Part shown: positions 26,386-34,315 of the stretch, in pieces
How positions within the stretch are numbered: the stretch's first letter is position 1
Layout of the letters: each line of letters opens with the position of its first letter
Assembly: GCA_963642885.1 (NCBI GenBank)
Contig: CAVIJI010000015.1
Location: forward strand, 1 to 40,549
Reading direction: 5' to 3'
Length of the DNA stretch: 40,549 nucleotides
From: UMGS1696 sp963642885
GTDB taxonomy: Bacteria > Bacillota > Clostridia > Oscillospirales > CAG-272
Position numbers and translations under genes: made by a program
Notes under the pieces: model-generated
Seen by the model: the letters and a program-made list of their open reading frames with translations, nothing else
Databases searched by the model: none
Told to the model about the DNA's origin: nothing

Positions 26386-27276
26386 ATGTCAATAATTAAA
26401 AGAGCTTTATCTGCAGACGGCGGAATCAGAGTATTGTTTTGTGACAGTACGGATATTGTTCGCCGCTCATGCGAAATACACAAGACATCTAAAACAATGA
26501 CTGCTGTTTTGGGAAGAGCACTCACCGCAACATCACTGATGGCATGTCTGCTCAAGGATACGGACAACACACTGACTCTTCAGATTAAAGGCGACGGTCC
26601 GTGCGGAAAGATAATTTGCGTAGGAGACTACAAAGGAAATGTACGCGGATATGCGGATGATATGACTGTCGAGCTCCCGCCTAATAAATACGGCAAACTC
26701 GATGTCGGTGGAGCGGTAGGAAAGGGCACACTGTATGTCATCAAGGATATGGGCATGAACGAGCCGTATGTCGGAATGTCTCCGATAGTCTCAGGTGAAA
26801 TTGCCGAGGACATTACGGAATATTTTGCCAACAGTGAGCAGACACCGACTGTATGTGCATTAGGTGTGAGAGTTAATCCGGATAATATGTGCTTCGCCGC
26901 AGGCGGATATCTTATACAGTTAATGCCCGGATACACCGATGCCGATGTCGACAGAATCGAGACAAACGTCAATATGCTTGACTCCGTTTCGAAATTGATA
27001 GCCGATGGTAAAAACGGCGATGAAATTATCGCAATGCTCTTTGACGGTATTGAATATCAGATGTTCGATGAATTCGATATCGAGTACAAATGCAATTGCA
27101 ACAGAGATAAGTATCTCAGAGCTCTTGTAAGCCTCGGAGAAAACGATATGAACGAACTCAGATCGGAAGAAAAGCCGATAGAAACATCGTGCCTGTTCTG
27201 CGGAAAGAAGTATACATTTGAATTAAGTGAAATAGAAACAGCAAGAGACAAAGCAAAGAAGCGGAGCGAATTATGA
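26386..27276 (+). CDS. hslO: Redox-regulated chaperone Hsp33
   Basis: Cytoplasmic holdase chaperone activated by oxidation. 296 residues, normal length. The N-terminal domain shows SIIKRALSADGGIRVLFCDST, MTAVLGRALTATSLMACLLK and LQIKGDGPCGKIICVGDYKGNVRGY. The C-terminal zinc switch has CNC near residue 239 and CLFC near 272, the four cysteines that hold Zn when reduced. The ATG follows AAAGGA after ten nt. It overlaps the next gene by 4 nt (ATGA). Confidence 0.95.
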   Translation: MSIIKRALSADGGIRVLFCDSTDIVRRSCEIHKTSKTMTAVLGRALTATSLMACLLKDTDNTLTLQIKGDGPCGKIICVGDYKGNVRGYADDMTVELPPNKYGKLDVGGAVGKGTLYVIKDMGMNEPYVGMSPIVSGEIAEDITEYFANSEQTPTVCALGVRVNPDNMCFAAGGYLIQLMPGYTDADVDRIETNVNMLDSVSKLIADGKNGDEIIAMLFDGIEYQMFDEFDIEYKCNCNRDKYLRALVSLGENDMNELRSEEKPIETSCLFCGKKYTFELSEIETARDKAKKRSEL

Positions 27277-27893
27277 TTAAAATTGAAAACGGCGCTGTAA
27301 TGAATTTCGAAAATGCAATCAGGGGCATGAGAAATCCGATGAATTCATGGGCGAAAATCGACAGCGGATATGACGAGAACGGAAAGTATATAATCGGGGA
27401 AAATGACATGAAGCTTATGAAAACCTTATGTCATGCGGGAAGTGATGACAGAAAATTCATGAGAATGATATTTGTCTCCGTAGATGTGACCGCTCCGATA
27501 TATTGGTGGAAGGAATACGATACCTATAAAGTCGGTACGGTAGCCAATTCCACCAGTACCATGCATAAGATTCATTCAAAAGAATTTTCAAGAGATGATT
27601 TCAGCCATGACAGAATGTCGGATATAGCACTTGCTTCGCTCGATGCCACAATAGCGGTTTTAGAAGACAGAAGAAAGCTGTATCTCGAAACAAAAGACAC
27701 CGCATATTGGCATGACATGATACAGCTCCTTCCGTCATCATATAACCAAATGAGAACCTGCACACTTAATTACGAGAATCTTGTCAACATATATTACGCA
27801 AGAAGAAATCATAAGCTGCAGGAGTGGAGGGAATACTGCAAGTGGATTGAGTCTTTACCGTATGCGGAAGAACTTATCACCACTCTGAAGTAA
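27273..27893 (+). CDS. Conserved protein with distant ThyX (flavin thymidylate synthase) resemblance
   Basis: A 206-residue soluble protein overlapping hslO by 4 nt. The central part (DDRKFMRMIFVSVDVTAPIYWWKEYD, then YKVGTVANSTSTMHKIH) and the end (SSYNQMRTCTLNYENLVNIY, ARRNHKLQEWREYC) are arranged like ThyX: a region where RHR...S is expected, then a helix with N...L...R that binds FAD and dUMP, then AQxEIR-like text. The ThyX signature RHRxxSxNxxSxRY is not present; its place is taken by WWKEYDTYKVGTVANSTS. This is my recognition of a pattern, not a search result. It may be an inactive or altered-substrate ThyX relative; otherwise treat it as hypothetical. Confidence 0.5.
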   Translation: MIKIENGAVMNFENAIRGMRNPMNSWAKIDSGYDENGKYIIGENDMKLMKTLCHAGSDDRKFMRMIFVSVDVTAPIYWWKEYDTYKVGTVANSTSTMHKIHSKEFSRDDFSHDRMSDIALASLDATIAVLEDRRKLYLETKDTAYWHDMIQLLPSSYNQMRTCTLNYENLVNIYYARRNHKLQEWREYCKWIESLPYAEELITTLK

Positions 27894-27928
27894 TTTTCGA
27901 CTGCACTATAAAGTATAACAAAACCAAA

Positions 27929-27960
27929 ATCCCGCTCGAATAATATTATCCGAGCGGGAT
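27929..27960. terminator. Hairpin between convergent genes, terminator for both strands
   Basis: ATCCCGCTCG (27929-27938) pairs with CGAGCGGGAT (27951-27960). On the minus strand it is followed by TTTGGTTTTG (serving murE); on the plus strand by ATCTATTTG, a weak tail. Confidence 0.7.
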
Positions 27961-27978
27961 ATCTATTTGAATTAAAAT

Positions 27979-29472
27979 TTATTTCTTGTGTTCGCGCAGT
28001 TTTTCGGCTTCATCGATGATTATACCACGCTCCGAGAAAGGACATTTTTTTCCGTTAATAAGCTGGTATGTTTCATGTCCTTTTCCGGCGAACAAAACAA
28101 TATCGCCTTCTTCCGCGATGTCTACCGCATAACGAACCGCTTCTTCTCTGTCCGTTATCGTACGATACGGTTTTGTTTTATCAAAATACGTCAGTACGTT
28201 TTCGATAATAGCGTCGGGGTCTTCATTATCGGGATTATCGGACGTGATTATTGTCAGATCCGCAAGCTTGCCCGATGCTTCTGCGAGCTCCTTACGCCTT
28301 CCGTATGTTCGTCCGCCTATACATCCGAAAACGCAGATAAGACGCTTCGGATTGTAGCTTCTCAATTCGGTCAGTTCGTTTGTAAGACTTAATCCGTTAT
28401 GAGCATAGTCTATAATAAATGTTACGTTTTCCGTTGCATCGACAATTTCGCTTCTTCCGCGTATCGAAATCGTTTTCAGAATATTCGAAGACGCATCCGC
28501 GGTAATTCCGTAAAGTGAACATACCGCGATAGCGGCAAGCGCATTGTATACGCTGAATAAACCCGGAGTTCTCACTCTTACCGCCGTAGTGACACCTTTA
28601 TGTGTGACATCGAAATCGATTCCGAGTGATGTCGTATCTCTGTAAGGCTTGATGTTATCGGCATTAAAATCGGCAGCCGAATTAACCGCGTAGCTGAGCG
28701 TGTGAACACTATCCGCCACACCGCCGCATATATAAGAATGGTTTGCATCATCCGAGTTAAATACCATGTTCTTCGCACTGTAATCGGTAAACAGCTTACG
28801 CTTCGCATCACGGTACTCTTCAAATGTAGCGTGCTCGACGGGACTGATATGATCGGGGGAGAGATTGGTATATATAACGGTGTCGAATTTAATTCCGGTG
28901 ACTCTGTAATGATCAAGAGCTTGAGATGATACCTCCATTACTACATGAGTAAATCCGGCATCGACCATCATCGAGAAATATTTGTGTAATTCACGGCTTT
29001 CGGGAGTGGTATTCATGGTATCATAATGCTCAGCACCGATGTTGACACCGTTAGAACCAATGTAGCCGCACTTAATACCGCTCAGAAGCATGATTTCTTC
29101 GATAAGAATCGATGTTGTCGTTTTTCCTTTAGTTCCGGTTATACCTATAACGGTTAGTTTTTCCGAGGGATTACCGTAAAACGAAGCGGAAACAAAAGCA
29201 AGGGCGTGTCGTGTTGATTGAACGATAATCTGGCACGCATCACTCGGAAGAGGAAGCTGTTTTTCAACCGCAAACAAGCGGCATCCCGCGTTATAAGCAT
29301 TAGCGGCATAATCGTGTCCGTCAGCTCTGGCACCGGTAAGGCAGAAGAAAAACGATGAAGAGTTTGCTTTACGCGAATCGTATTCGATTGAATCGATGAG
29401 CTTTTCCAAGTCGACATCTCCGACAGCTTTATAATCTATATCGGTAAGCAGTTTTTTCAGAGCAAGACTCAT
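27979..29472 (-). CDS. murE: MurE-type UDP-MurNAc-tripeptide ligase, probably not DAP-specific
   Basis: Adds the third residue to UDP-MurNAc-L-Ala-D-Glu with ATP in the cytoplasm. 497 residues with the full Mur ligase layout: N-terminal UDP-binding domain (YDSRKANSSSFFFCLTG), ATP domain with ITGTKGKTTT (111-120), substrate blocks MNTTPESREL and VMEVSSQALDHYRV, and a C-terminal domain with DYAHNG. The third-residue motif reads DNPD at 412-415, where meso-DAP enzymes have DNPR; the arginine that holds the DAP carboxylate is an aspartate here. GKGHE (463-467), also used for DAP, is retained. L-Lys-adding enzymes are known with DNPA, so L-Lys or another diamino acid is plausible. Last gene of the asnB operon, starting immediately after the racemase stop. 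Confidence 0.88.
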   Translation of the reverse strand: MSLALKKLLTDIDYKAVGDVDLEKLIDSIEYDSRKANSSSFFFCLTGARADGHDYAANAYNAGCRLFAVEKQLPLPSDACQIIVQSTRHALAFVSASFYGNPSEKLTVIGITGTKGKTTTSILIEEIMLLSGIKCGYIGSNGVNIGAEHYDTMNTTPESRELHKYFSMMVDAGFTHVVMEVSSQALDHYRVTGIKFDTVIYTNLSPDHISPVEHATFEEYRDAKRKLFTDYSAKNMVFNSDDANHSYICGGVADSVHTLSYAVNSAADFNADNIKPYRDTTSLGIDFDVTHKGVTTAVRVRTPGLFSVYNALAAIAVCSLYGITADASSNILKTISIRGRSEIVDATENVTFIIDYAHNGLSLTNELTELRSYNPKRLICVFGCIGGRTYGRRKELAEASGKLADLTIITSDNPDNEDPDAIIENVLTYFDKTKPYRTITDREEAVRYAVDIAEEGDIVLFAGKGHETYQLINGKKCPFSERGIIIDEAEKLREHKK

Positions 29473-30180
29473 TTATATAACCTCGTGTCCCATCAATTTT
29501 ATGGAACAGTAAGCAAGTACCGTCAGCGAATCCACGATTCTTTTATCATCGGTCATTTTTTTACCGATAAGCGAGAGCTCCGTACAACCGAGTATCGCGC
29601 AATCGCATCCTGCTTCAAACATAGGATATGTTATTTCGTAAAGTGCATCGGGCTCCGGAATAATACCTTTTTTTACTTTGTTGTAAATGAGATCCATGAG
29701 CTTTGCTTTTCCGCTGTCATCGGGAACCATACAGCCGAGACCCTGCTTAAGAAATTCGTGTTGGTATGCACCTGCATGGATAGTTCCTTCGGTTGCGAGA
29801 ATCGCAGCTTTCTTATAGCCGAGCTCCTTTATATATTTTACCGTTTCTTCGATTATGCTTGGCATGGGAACACCGACGGCTTTTCTTACCTCGTCAATAA
29901 AGTAGTGAGCGGTGTTGCAGGGTATGACAATGGCAGTGGCACCGTATTCTTCAAGAGACTGTGCGTCTTCTATCATTATGGGAAGAGGACTTACATTGCT
30001 TCTGCCCAGAATATAGTCTGTACGGTCGGGTGTCGTTGCACGACTTGACAGAATCATGTCGATATGATCCTGATCACGTTCCGCTTTTGTATGCTCGGTA
30101 ATAAGCTCGTAAAAATATGCGCTTGACGCAGGTCCGAGTCCGCCGATAACACCGAGTAATTTACGGTTTTTATCTTTCAT
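29473..30180 (-). CDS. Aspartate/glutamate racemase family protein (likely aspartate racemase)
   Basis: PLP-independent two-cysteine racemase, 235 residues. N-terminal LGVIGGLGPASSAYFYELI is the Asp/Glu/hydantoin racemase start. The two catalytic cysteines are in VIPCNTAHYF and LGCTELSLI. This YgeA/RacX/RacD-type branch includes aspartate racemases and some broad-specificity amino acid racemases. Its ATG overlaps the stop of the D-aspartate-ligase-like gene (TAATG on the minus strand), and murE starts right after its own stop. That placement supports supply of D-Asp to the ligase. Glutamate racemase (MurI) is a different subfamily and is less likely. Confidence 0.85.
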   Translation of the reverse strand: MKDKNRKLLGVIGGLGPASSAYFYELITEHTKAERDQDHIDMILSSRATTPDRTDYILGRSNVSPLPIMIEDAQSLEEYGATAIVIPCNTAHYFIDEVRKAVGVPMPSIIEETVKYIKELGYKKAAILATEGTIHAGAYQHEFLKQGLGCMVPDDSGKAKLMDLIYNKVKKGIIPEPDALYEITYPMFEAGCDCAILGCTELSLIGKKMTDDKRIVDSLTVLAYCSIKLMGHEVI

Positions 30181-31412
30181 TATTTCTTCACCGGATAATA
30201 TTTCTTAAATTTACCTTTTTGTCTTCTGAGCTGCTCTAGCACACAAATTATTCTGAGAGGGTTCAGTTTCATGTCGGGTTTGTACCAGATAGATGAGTAT
30301 TCCGAGCCTTCTTTCGTGAGAGCTTTTGCTTTTTCCACGAGAGCCTTATCTTCGGTATATTTATAGGCAGTACTTTTGGGAATATGATGCCAAAAAACAA
30401 CGTTTTCTACTTTGTTGCAGTCATTGCCGATGGATTCATAAACTTCATTGGCAAGAAAAGCTACGTTCAATCCCGCTGCCGTGAGGTAGAAATTGCTTCT
30501 TCCCTGACGGAGATTTATTTCGAATACACGGAAATCATCCTTTGTACCCTCGCGCAGCTTAATATCGAAGTTTGAAAAACCCGTATATCCGAGAGATTCG
30601 AGCATATCTTTTATTTTATCCGCAATAGGAAGGGAAGACATCGGTTCCGTAACAATCGCCGCATGGTTTCCGAGTCCCTTCGGTGTGTGTTCTTCGAGCA
30701 TGGTGTGTCCGAGACACATTGCACGCACCTTGCCGTTTTTATCTGAGAAGCATGTGAAAACTCTCATTTGAGAGTCGCCGCCGCCGATAAACTCCTGCAG
30801 TATCATTTTTTCGGGATATCCCGCCGAATATATTTTATTAATTATCTCGGCGGCTTGTTCGGGAGAGTCAGCCGTATATACCTTTTTCATTCCATCGAAT
30901 GAGTGCTTCCAGTAATCCACGCTTGATGACGGCTTTACGATTATCGGGTAGGAGAATCCCAATTTATCCGATGTTATCGATTCCGCGTCGGTTTTTTCTG
31001 TGAGAACAACCGTGTCGGGATGGGGAATACCGAATTTATCGCACATTTCATAAAATTCGGCTTTTTTCGAAACCGTAGTGAGCATTTCTTTAGGGGGATA
31101 AGGAATAACGAAGTCCGAGAGCTCGTCACGGTTGCGGATTATCATTGCAACATAATCATCGGTGCATCCGAAAAGTACCATTCTGTCGCCTATATGCGCA
31201 TCTGCAAAGCGATGCAGCACATCGAGCATAACGCTGTCATTGTCGATATCGGGGACACATGTGAAATGAATTATTTTCGAATACTTTGTAGCCGAAATCG
31301 CATATCTTCCGAAAGCATACGATTTGACACCGTATTGCATATGAAACGCACGTGCTACGTTGTAACAGTTAAGGTCTGCTCCTAAAAGAACAGGTACTAT
31401 AGTTTGAGACAT
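30180..31412 (-). CDS. ATP-grasp ligase resembling D-aspartate ligase (AslFm type)
   Basis: A 410-residue ATP-grasp enzyme. The opening VPVLLGADLNCYNVARAFHMQYG, YSKIIHF, then KPSSSVDYWKHSFDGMKKVY, LQEFIGGGDSQMRVF, MCLGHTMLEEHTP, GLGNHA and FEINLRQGRSNFYLTAAGLN follow, from memory, the enterococcal D-aspartate ligase AslFm closely and in order. AslFm attaches the beta-carboxyl of D-Asp to the epsilon-amine of L-Lys in UDP-MurNAc-pentapeptide, making the D-Asp/D-Asn cross-bridge. The C-terminal FKKYYPVKK also recalls that family. RBS CAGAGG lies 9 nt upstream. It sits 19 nt after asnB and overlaps the racemase gene. Another carboxylate-amine ligase activity is the main alternative. Confidence 0.8.
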   Translation of the reverse strand: MSQTIVPVLLGADLNCYNVARAFHMQYGVKSYAFGRYAISATKYSKIIHFTCVPDIDNDSVMLDVLHRFADAHIGDRMVLFGCTDDYVAMIIRNRDELSDFVIPYPPKEMLTTVSKKAEFYEMCDKFGIPHPDTVVLTEKTDAESITSDKLGFSYPIIVKPSSSVDYWKHSFDGMKKVYTADSPEQAAEIINKIYSAGYPEKMILQEFIGGGDSQMRVFTCFSDKNGKVRAMCLGHTMLEEHTPKGLGNHAAIVTEPMSSLPIADKIKDMLESLGYTGFSNFDIKLREGTKDDFRVFEINLRQGRSNFYLTAAGLNVAFLANEVYESIGNDCNKVENVVFWHHIPKSTAYKYTEDKALVEKAKALTKEGSEYSSIWYKPDMKLNPLRIICVLEQLRRQKGKFKKYYPVKK

Positions 31413-31431
31413 GATTCAATCCTCTGTAATG

Positions 31432-33270
31432 TTATTTAATGAACTGTCCGTGCCATGTCAGAAAAGTGTAGGCAGTCCAGATTTTTCTTTGATTATTGGC
31501 GATTCCGTTCTTGTGATCTTCAAGCAGCTTCAACAGTGCGTTTGCGTCAAAATACTCGGCAGCCACATCTGACGTGAATGACTTTTTAACTGTATTGTAA
31601 TATTTGTCTTCTCTGAGCCAATTTCGTATCGGAACGGGGAAACCTTTCTTAGGTCTGTGAGCCCATTCGTCGGGAAGTGTTTTGTTTGCGGCGGTTCTGA
31701 GTACCGCCTTTGTGTCTTTTCCGTTGATTTTGTATGATGCGGGTATAGTTTGTGCTTCCTGCATTACTATTTTATCGAGATAAGGAACTCTGAGCTCGAG
31801 TGAGTGCGCCATACTCATTTTGTCGGCTTTAAGGAGAATATCACCCGGCAGCCAGAGGTTAAGGTCAAGATATTGCTTTTTTTCAAGCTCAGAGAGGTCT
31901 TTAACTTCATCGTAAATCGGCTTGGTAACATCGTGTACACTCGGACCGACTTTATACTTATCACGAAGAATGTCGTAGGCTTCGTTTTCGGGGAATACCA
32001 GAGCCTGACCGATAAAATAATCCTCGGGTCTGCCGCTCGATTTGATTATAAAATCATGACCTTTGAAATACGGGAGTTTTTTTGTAATATTTGCGGCTCC
32101 TTGTCTCATGAAAGCGGGGATTTTTTTATATTTACGCATAAGCGGCGTTTCATCGTACCACTCATATCCTGCGTATATTTCATCCGCACCCTCACCTGAG
32201 AGAACAACAGTGACATGTTGCGACGCGAGCTGGGCGAGAAAATATAACGGAACAGATGACGGATTGGATTGAGGCTCGTCCATGTGATACTGTATGGTTG
32301 GAAAAGCGTCAAAACACTCATCGGCGGTTATGTGCTTCAGATAATTTTTTACACCGAGTCTTTCGGAAAGCTCCTTTGCTTCATTCGTTTCATCGAATTT
32401 TTCGTAATTGAAGCCTACCGAGAATGTGTCGTTCGGCATAAGAACTGCGGTGATGTATGACGAGTCGACTCCGCCTGACAGGAAAGAGCCTACTTTAACG
32501 TCGCTTATTCTGTGTGCCGTAACGGATTCATGTATACGGCTGTCTATAAGTTCGGCACATTCATCATATGAAACCGAAGTCTTTTTAGTGAAGTCAAAGC
32601 AGAAGTAACGGGTTTTTTCCATTTTTCCGTTGCTGTATGTGAAATAATGAGCAGGCGGAAGCTTGAACACACCCTTGAAGAATGTTTCCTCGAGAGAAGA
32701 ATACTGGAAAGTGAGATACGGTCTGAGAGCATTTTCGTTTACTTCCGGTTTGAAATCGGGATGCTCGAGAAAGCTTTTTATTTCCGAGCCGAAAACGAGA
32801 CCTGATTTAACTTTTGTATAGTAAAAAGGTTTAATTCCGAACGGATCACGAGCGCCGTATAGGGTATTTGTTTTTTTATCCCAAATAACAAACGCAAACA
32901 TCCCTCTCAGCTTTTCGGCGATTTTAACACCCCATTCTTCATAACCGTGAACAATAACTTCGGTATCACAGCGGGTTTTGAATATGTGACCGTGAGCAAT
33001 AAGTTCATCGCGAAGCTCCATAAAGTTGTAAACTTCTCCGTTATATACAATAACGACACTGCCGTCCTCGTTATACATCGGCTGTGAACCGTCCGATAAA
33101 TCGATAATCGAAAGACGTCTGAAGCCGAGTGTAATGCTGCTGTTGTCGTCGGAGCCGCTGAAGTGGAAGCCGCCGGAGTCGGGGCCGCGATGAATAATTC
33201 TTTCGGCCATCTTACGGATGACATCCTCACGATGATCGATTATTCCGGTAAATCCAATAAATCCGCACAT
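31432..33270 (-). CDS. asnB: Glutamine-hydrolysing asparagine synthase family protein (AsnB/AsnH type)
   Basis: A 612-residue two-domain amidotransferase. Cys2 is the glutaminase nucleophile (MCGFIGFTG); HRGPDSGG, RRLSIIDLSDGSQPM and VYNGEVYNF are the glutaminase blocks. The C-terminal synthetase domain has the PP-loop SGGVDSSYITA, then LSGEGADEIYAGY and LRVPYLD. Normally it makes asparagine from aspartate, ATP and glutamine. As first gene of an operon with a D-aspartate-ligase-like enzyme and a racemase, it may instead, or also, amidate the D-Asp side branch to D-Asn, as AsnH does in Lactococcus lactis. A plain asparagine synthetase role cannot be excluded. Start follows AAAGG. Confidence 0.9.
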   Translation of the reverse strand: MCGFIGFTGIIDHREDVIRKMAERIIHRGPDSGGFHFSGSDDNSSITLGFRRLSIIDLSDGSQPMYNEDGSVVIVYNGEVYNFMELRDELIAHGHIFKTRCDTEVIVHGYEEWGVKIAEKLRGMFAFVIWDKKTNTLYGARDPFGIKPFYYTKVKSGLVFGSEIKSFLEHPDFKPEVNENALRPYLTFQYSSLEETFFKGVFKLPPAHYFTYSNGKMEKTRYFCFDFTKKTSVSYDECAELIDSRIHESVTAHRISDVKVGSFLSGGVDSSYITAVLMPNDTFSVGFNYEKFDETNEAKELSERLGVKNYLKHITADECFDAFPTIQYHMDEPQSNPSSVPLYFLAQLASQHVTVVLSGEGADEIYAGYEWYDETPLMRKYKKIPAFMRQGAANITKKLPYFKGHDFIIKSSGRPEDYFIGQALVFPENEAYDILRDKYKVGPSVHDVTKPIYDEVKDLSELEKKQYLDLNLWLPGDILLKADKMSMAHSLELRVPYLDKIVMQEAQTIPASYKINGKDTKAVLRTAANKTLPDEWAHRPKKGFPVPIRNWLREDKYYNTVKKSFTSDVAAEYFDANALLKLLEDHKNGIANNQRKIWTAYTFLTWHGQFIK

Positions 33271-33313
33271 ATAGTTTGCCTTTCAGTTTGAGTGGAATAT
33301 ATTTATAAGAGTT

Positions 33314-33342
33314 ATTATATCACAAAACGGCGTATAAATAAA
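33314..33342 (-). promoter_or_regulatory. Possible promoter of the asnB-ligase-racemase-murE operon
   Basis: On the minus strand a TATAAT box lies at 33319-33314 with only a poor -35 match (TTTATT) 17 nt upstream. The start codon of asnB lies about 44 nt downstream. Confidence 0.4.
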
Positions 33343-33415
33343 TATATATAATGATAAAAATTTGAAGCAGAACAGCGATATATCTGCCGCAAGGGATAAA
33401 TCGGTAAATTTAGGC

Positions 33416-33444
33416 TTGACATAATACGTAAACCATGTTATAAT
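33416..33444 (+). promoter_or_regulatory. Consensus promoter of pnuC
   Basis: TTGACA at 33416-33421, a 17-nt spacer, TATAAT at 33439-33444; both boxes are exact. It produces a ~100-nt structured leader before the ATG at 33551. Confidence 0.85.
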
Positions 33445-33450
33445 ACGCAA

Positions 33451-33550
33451 AACTGCCACCGGGTAGAGAAATGCTTGTAATAAGGCATTCGTGCACACAT
33501 CGTTAGGTCTTTGAAGATGTGCCGCGAATGCTTTTCTTTTTGAGGTTGAA
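33451..33550 (+). ncRNA. Structured pnuC leader, candidate riboswitch or attenuator of unassigned class
   Basis: Three elements are visible. (1) A 5' hairpin CTGCC-ACCG-GGTAG at 33453-33466. (2) AATGCTT (33470-33476), which can pair with AAGGCATT (33482-33489). (3) A longer stem-loop that uses part of the same bases: GCATTCG (33485-33491) with CGAATGC (33525-33531), and inside it CACATC (33496-33501) with GATGTG (33516-33521). It is followed by TTTTCTTTTT. The second and third pairings exclude each other, and the third is terminator-like. I could not match TPP, FMN, purine, THF, ZTP or preQ1 patterns. An NAD-related sensor would fit the gene but is not shown. Confidence 0.55.
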
Positions 33551-34261
33551 ATGATAAAGATTATAAAAAGATTAACCGCCTATTTTACTATAGGCGAAAT
33601 TATCTTATATATCGCATCTGTTGGAGTGATTGTTATTTCGTATTTGCTGTGCGGTTCGGACAGCACACTTACGCTGTTTGCGTCGATAATCGGTGCCACT
33701 ATGCTTATATTGAATGCTAAAGGAAATCCTATAGGACAGGTGTTTGCGATAATATTCAGCATTCTTTACGGAATAATATCCTATTCCTTTTCGTATTACG
33801 GGGAAATGATAACTTATCTCGGTATGACGGGACCGATGGCACTGCTTGCGCTTATATCATGGATTCGCAATCCGTATAACGGGAATCATGCACAGGTTGA
33901 GGTCAATAAAGTGGGTGGAAGAGAATTCGTATTTATGACATTTTTGACCTTAGCGGTGACGGTTGTGTTTTATTTTATTCTCGATTTCTTTAACACAGCC
34001 AACATTATTCCGAGTACAATATCGGTAACAACAAGCTTTGCCGCGGTTTATCTTACTTTCAGGAGAAGTAAATATTACGCATTGGCTTATGCGGCAAATG
34101 ATTTGGTGTTGATTGTACTGTGGGTGTTGGCTTCATTAAGCGATAAGTCATATTTGTCAGTTGTTGTCTGTTTTGTGATGTTTACGGTGAACGATTTGTA
34201 CGGATTCATAAGTTGGCATAAAATGAGTATCGCACAGACAAAAACTAACCGAAATGCTTGA
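33551..34261 (+). CDS. pnuC: Nicotinamide riboside transporter PnuC
   Basis: Membrane permease of the PnuC family, importing nicotinamide riboside (or a related vitamin precursor) by facilitated diffusion coupled to intracellular phosphorylation. 236 residues. About seven hydrophobic segments are visible. Family features include LTLFASIIGATMLILNAKGNPIGQVFAI (split here: NAKGNPIGQVFAI), YSFSYYGEMITYLG, MALLALISWIRNPY, and the late AYAANDLVLIVLWVLAS and VNDLYGFISW. Start ATG 33551 follows TGAGGTTGAA. It has its own consensus promoter and structured leader, and the next promoter overlaps its stop codon. Confidence 0.9.
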   Translation: MIKIIKRLTAYFTIGEIILYIASVGVIVISYLLCGSDSTLTLFASIIGATMLILNAKGNPIGQVFAIIFSILYGIISYSFSYYGEMITYLGMTGPMALLALISWIRNPYNGNHAQVEVNKVGGREFVFMTFLTLAVTVVFYFILDFFNTANIIPSTISVTTSFAAVYLTFRRSKYYALAYAANDLVLIVLWVLASLSDKSYLSVVVCFVMFTVNDLYGFISWHKMSIAQTKTNRNA

Positions 34262-34286
34262 CATTTATGTCATTAGTTGTTATTAT
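34258..34286 (+). promoter_or_regulatory. Promoter of the DapA-like/sialidase-like pair
   Basis: TTGACA at 34258-34263 overlaps the pnuC stop codon. A 17-nt spacer leads to TATTAT at 34281-34286. The start codon lies 30 nt downstream. Confidence 0.78.
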
Positions 34287-34315
34287 AGTGGTATAAAAAT
34301 ACTTTTAAGGATAAT

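Noticed and set aside
29485..30048. Plus-strand open frame of 187 codons opposite the racemase gene
   Set aside because: Antisense to the two-cysteine racemase; translation has no recognisable motif.
33451..33550. pnuC leader as a TPP, FMN, THF or preQ1 riboswitch
   Set aside because: None of the conserved cores of these classes can be found in the leader, so no class is assigned.
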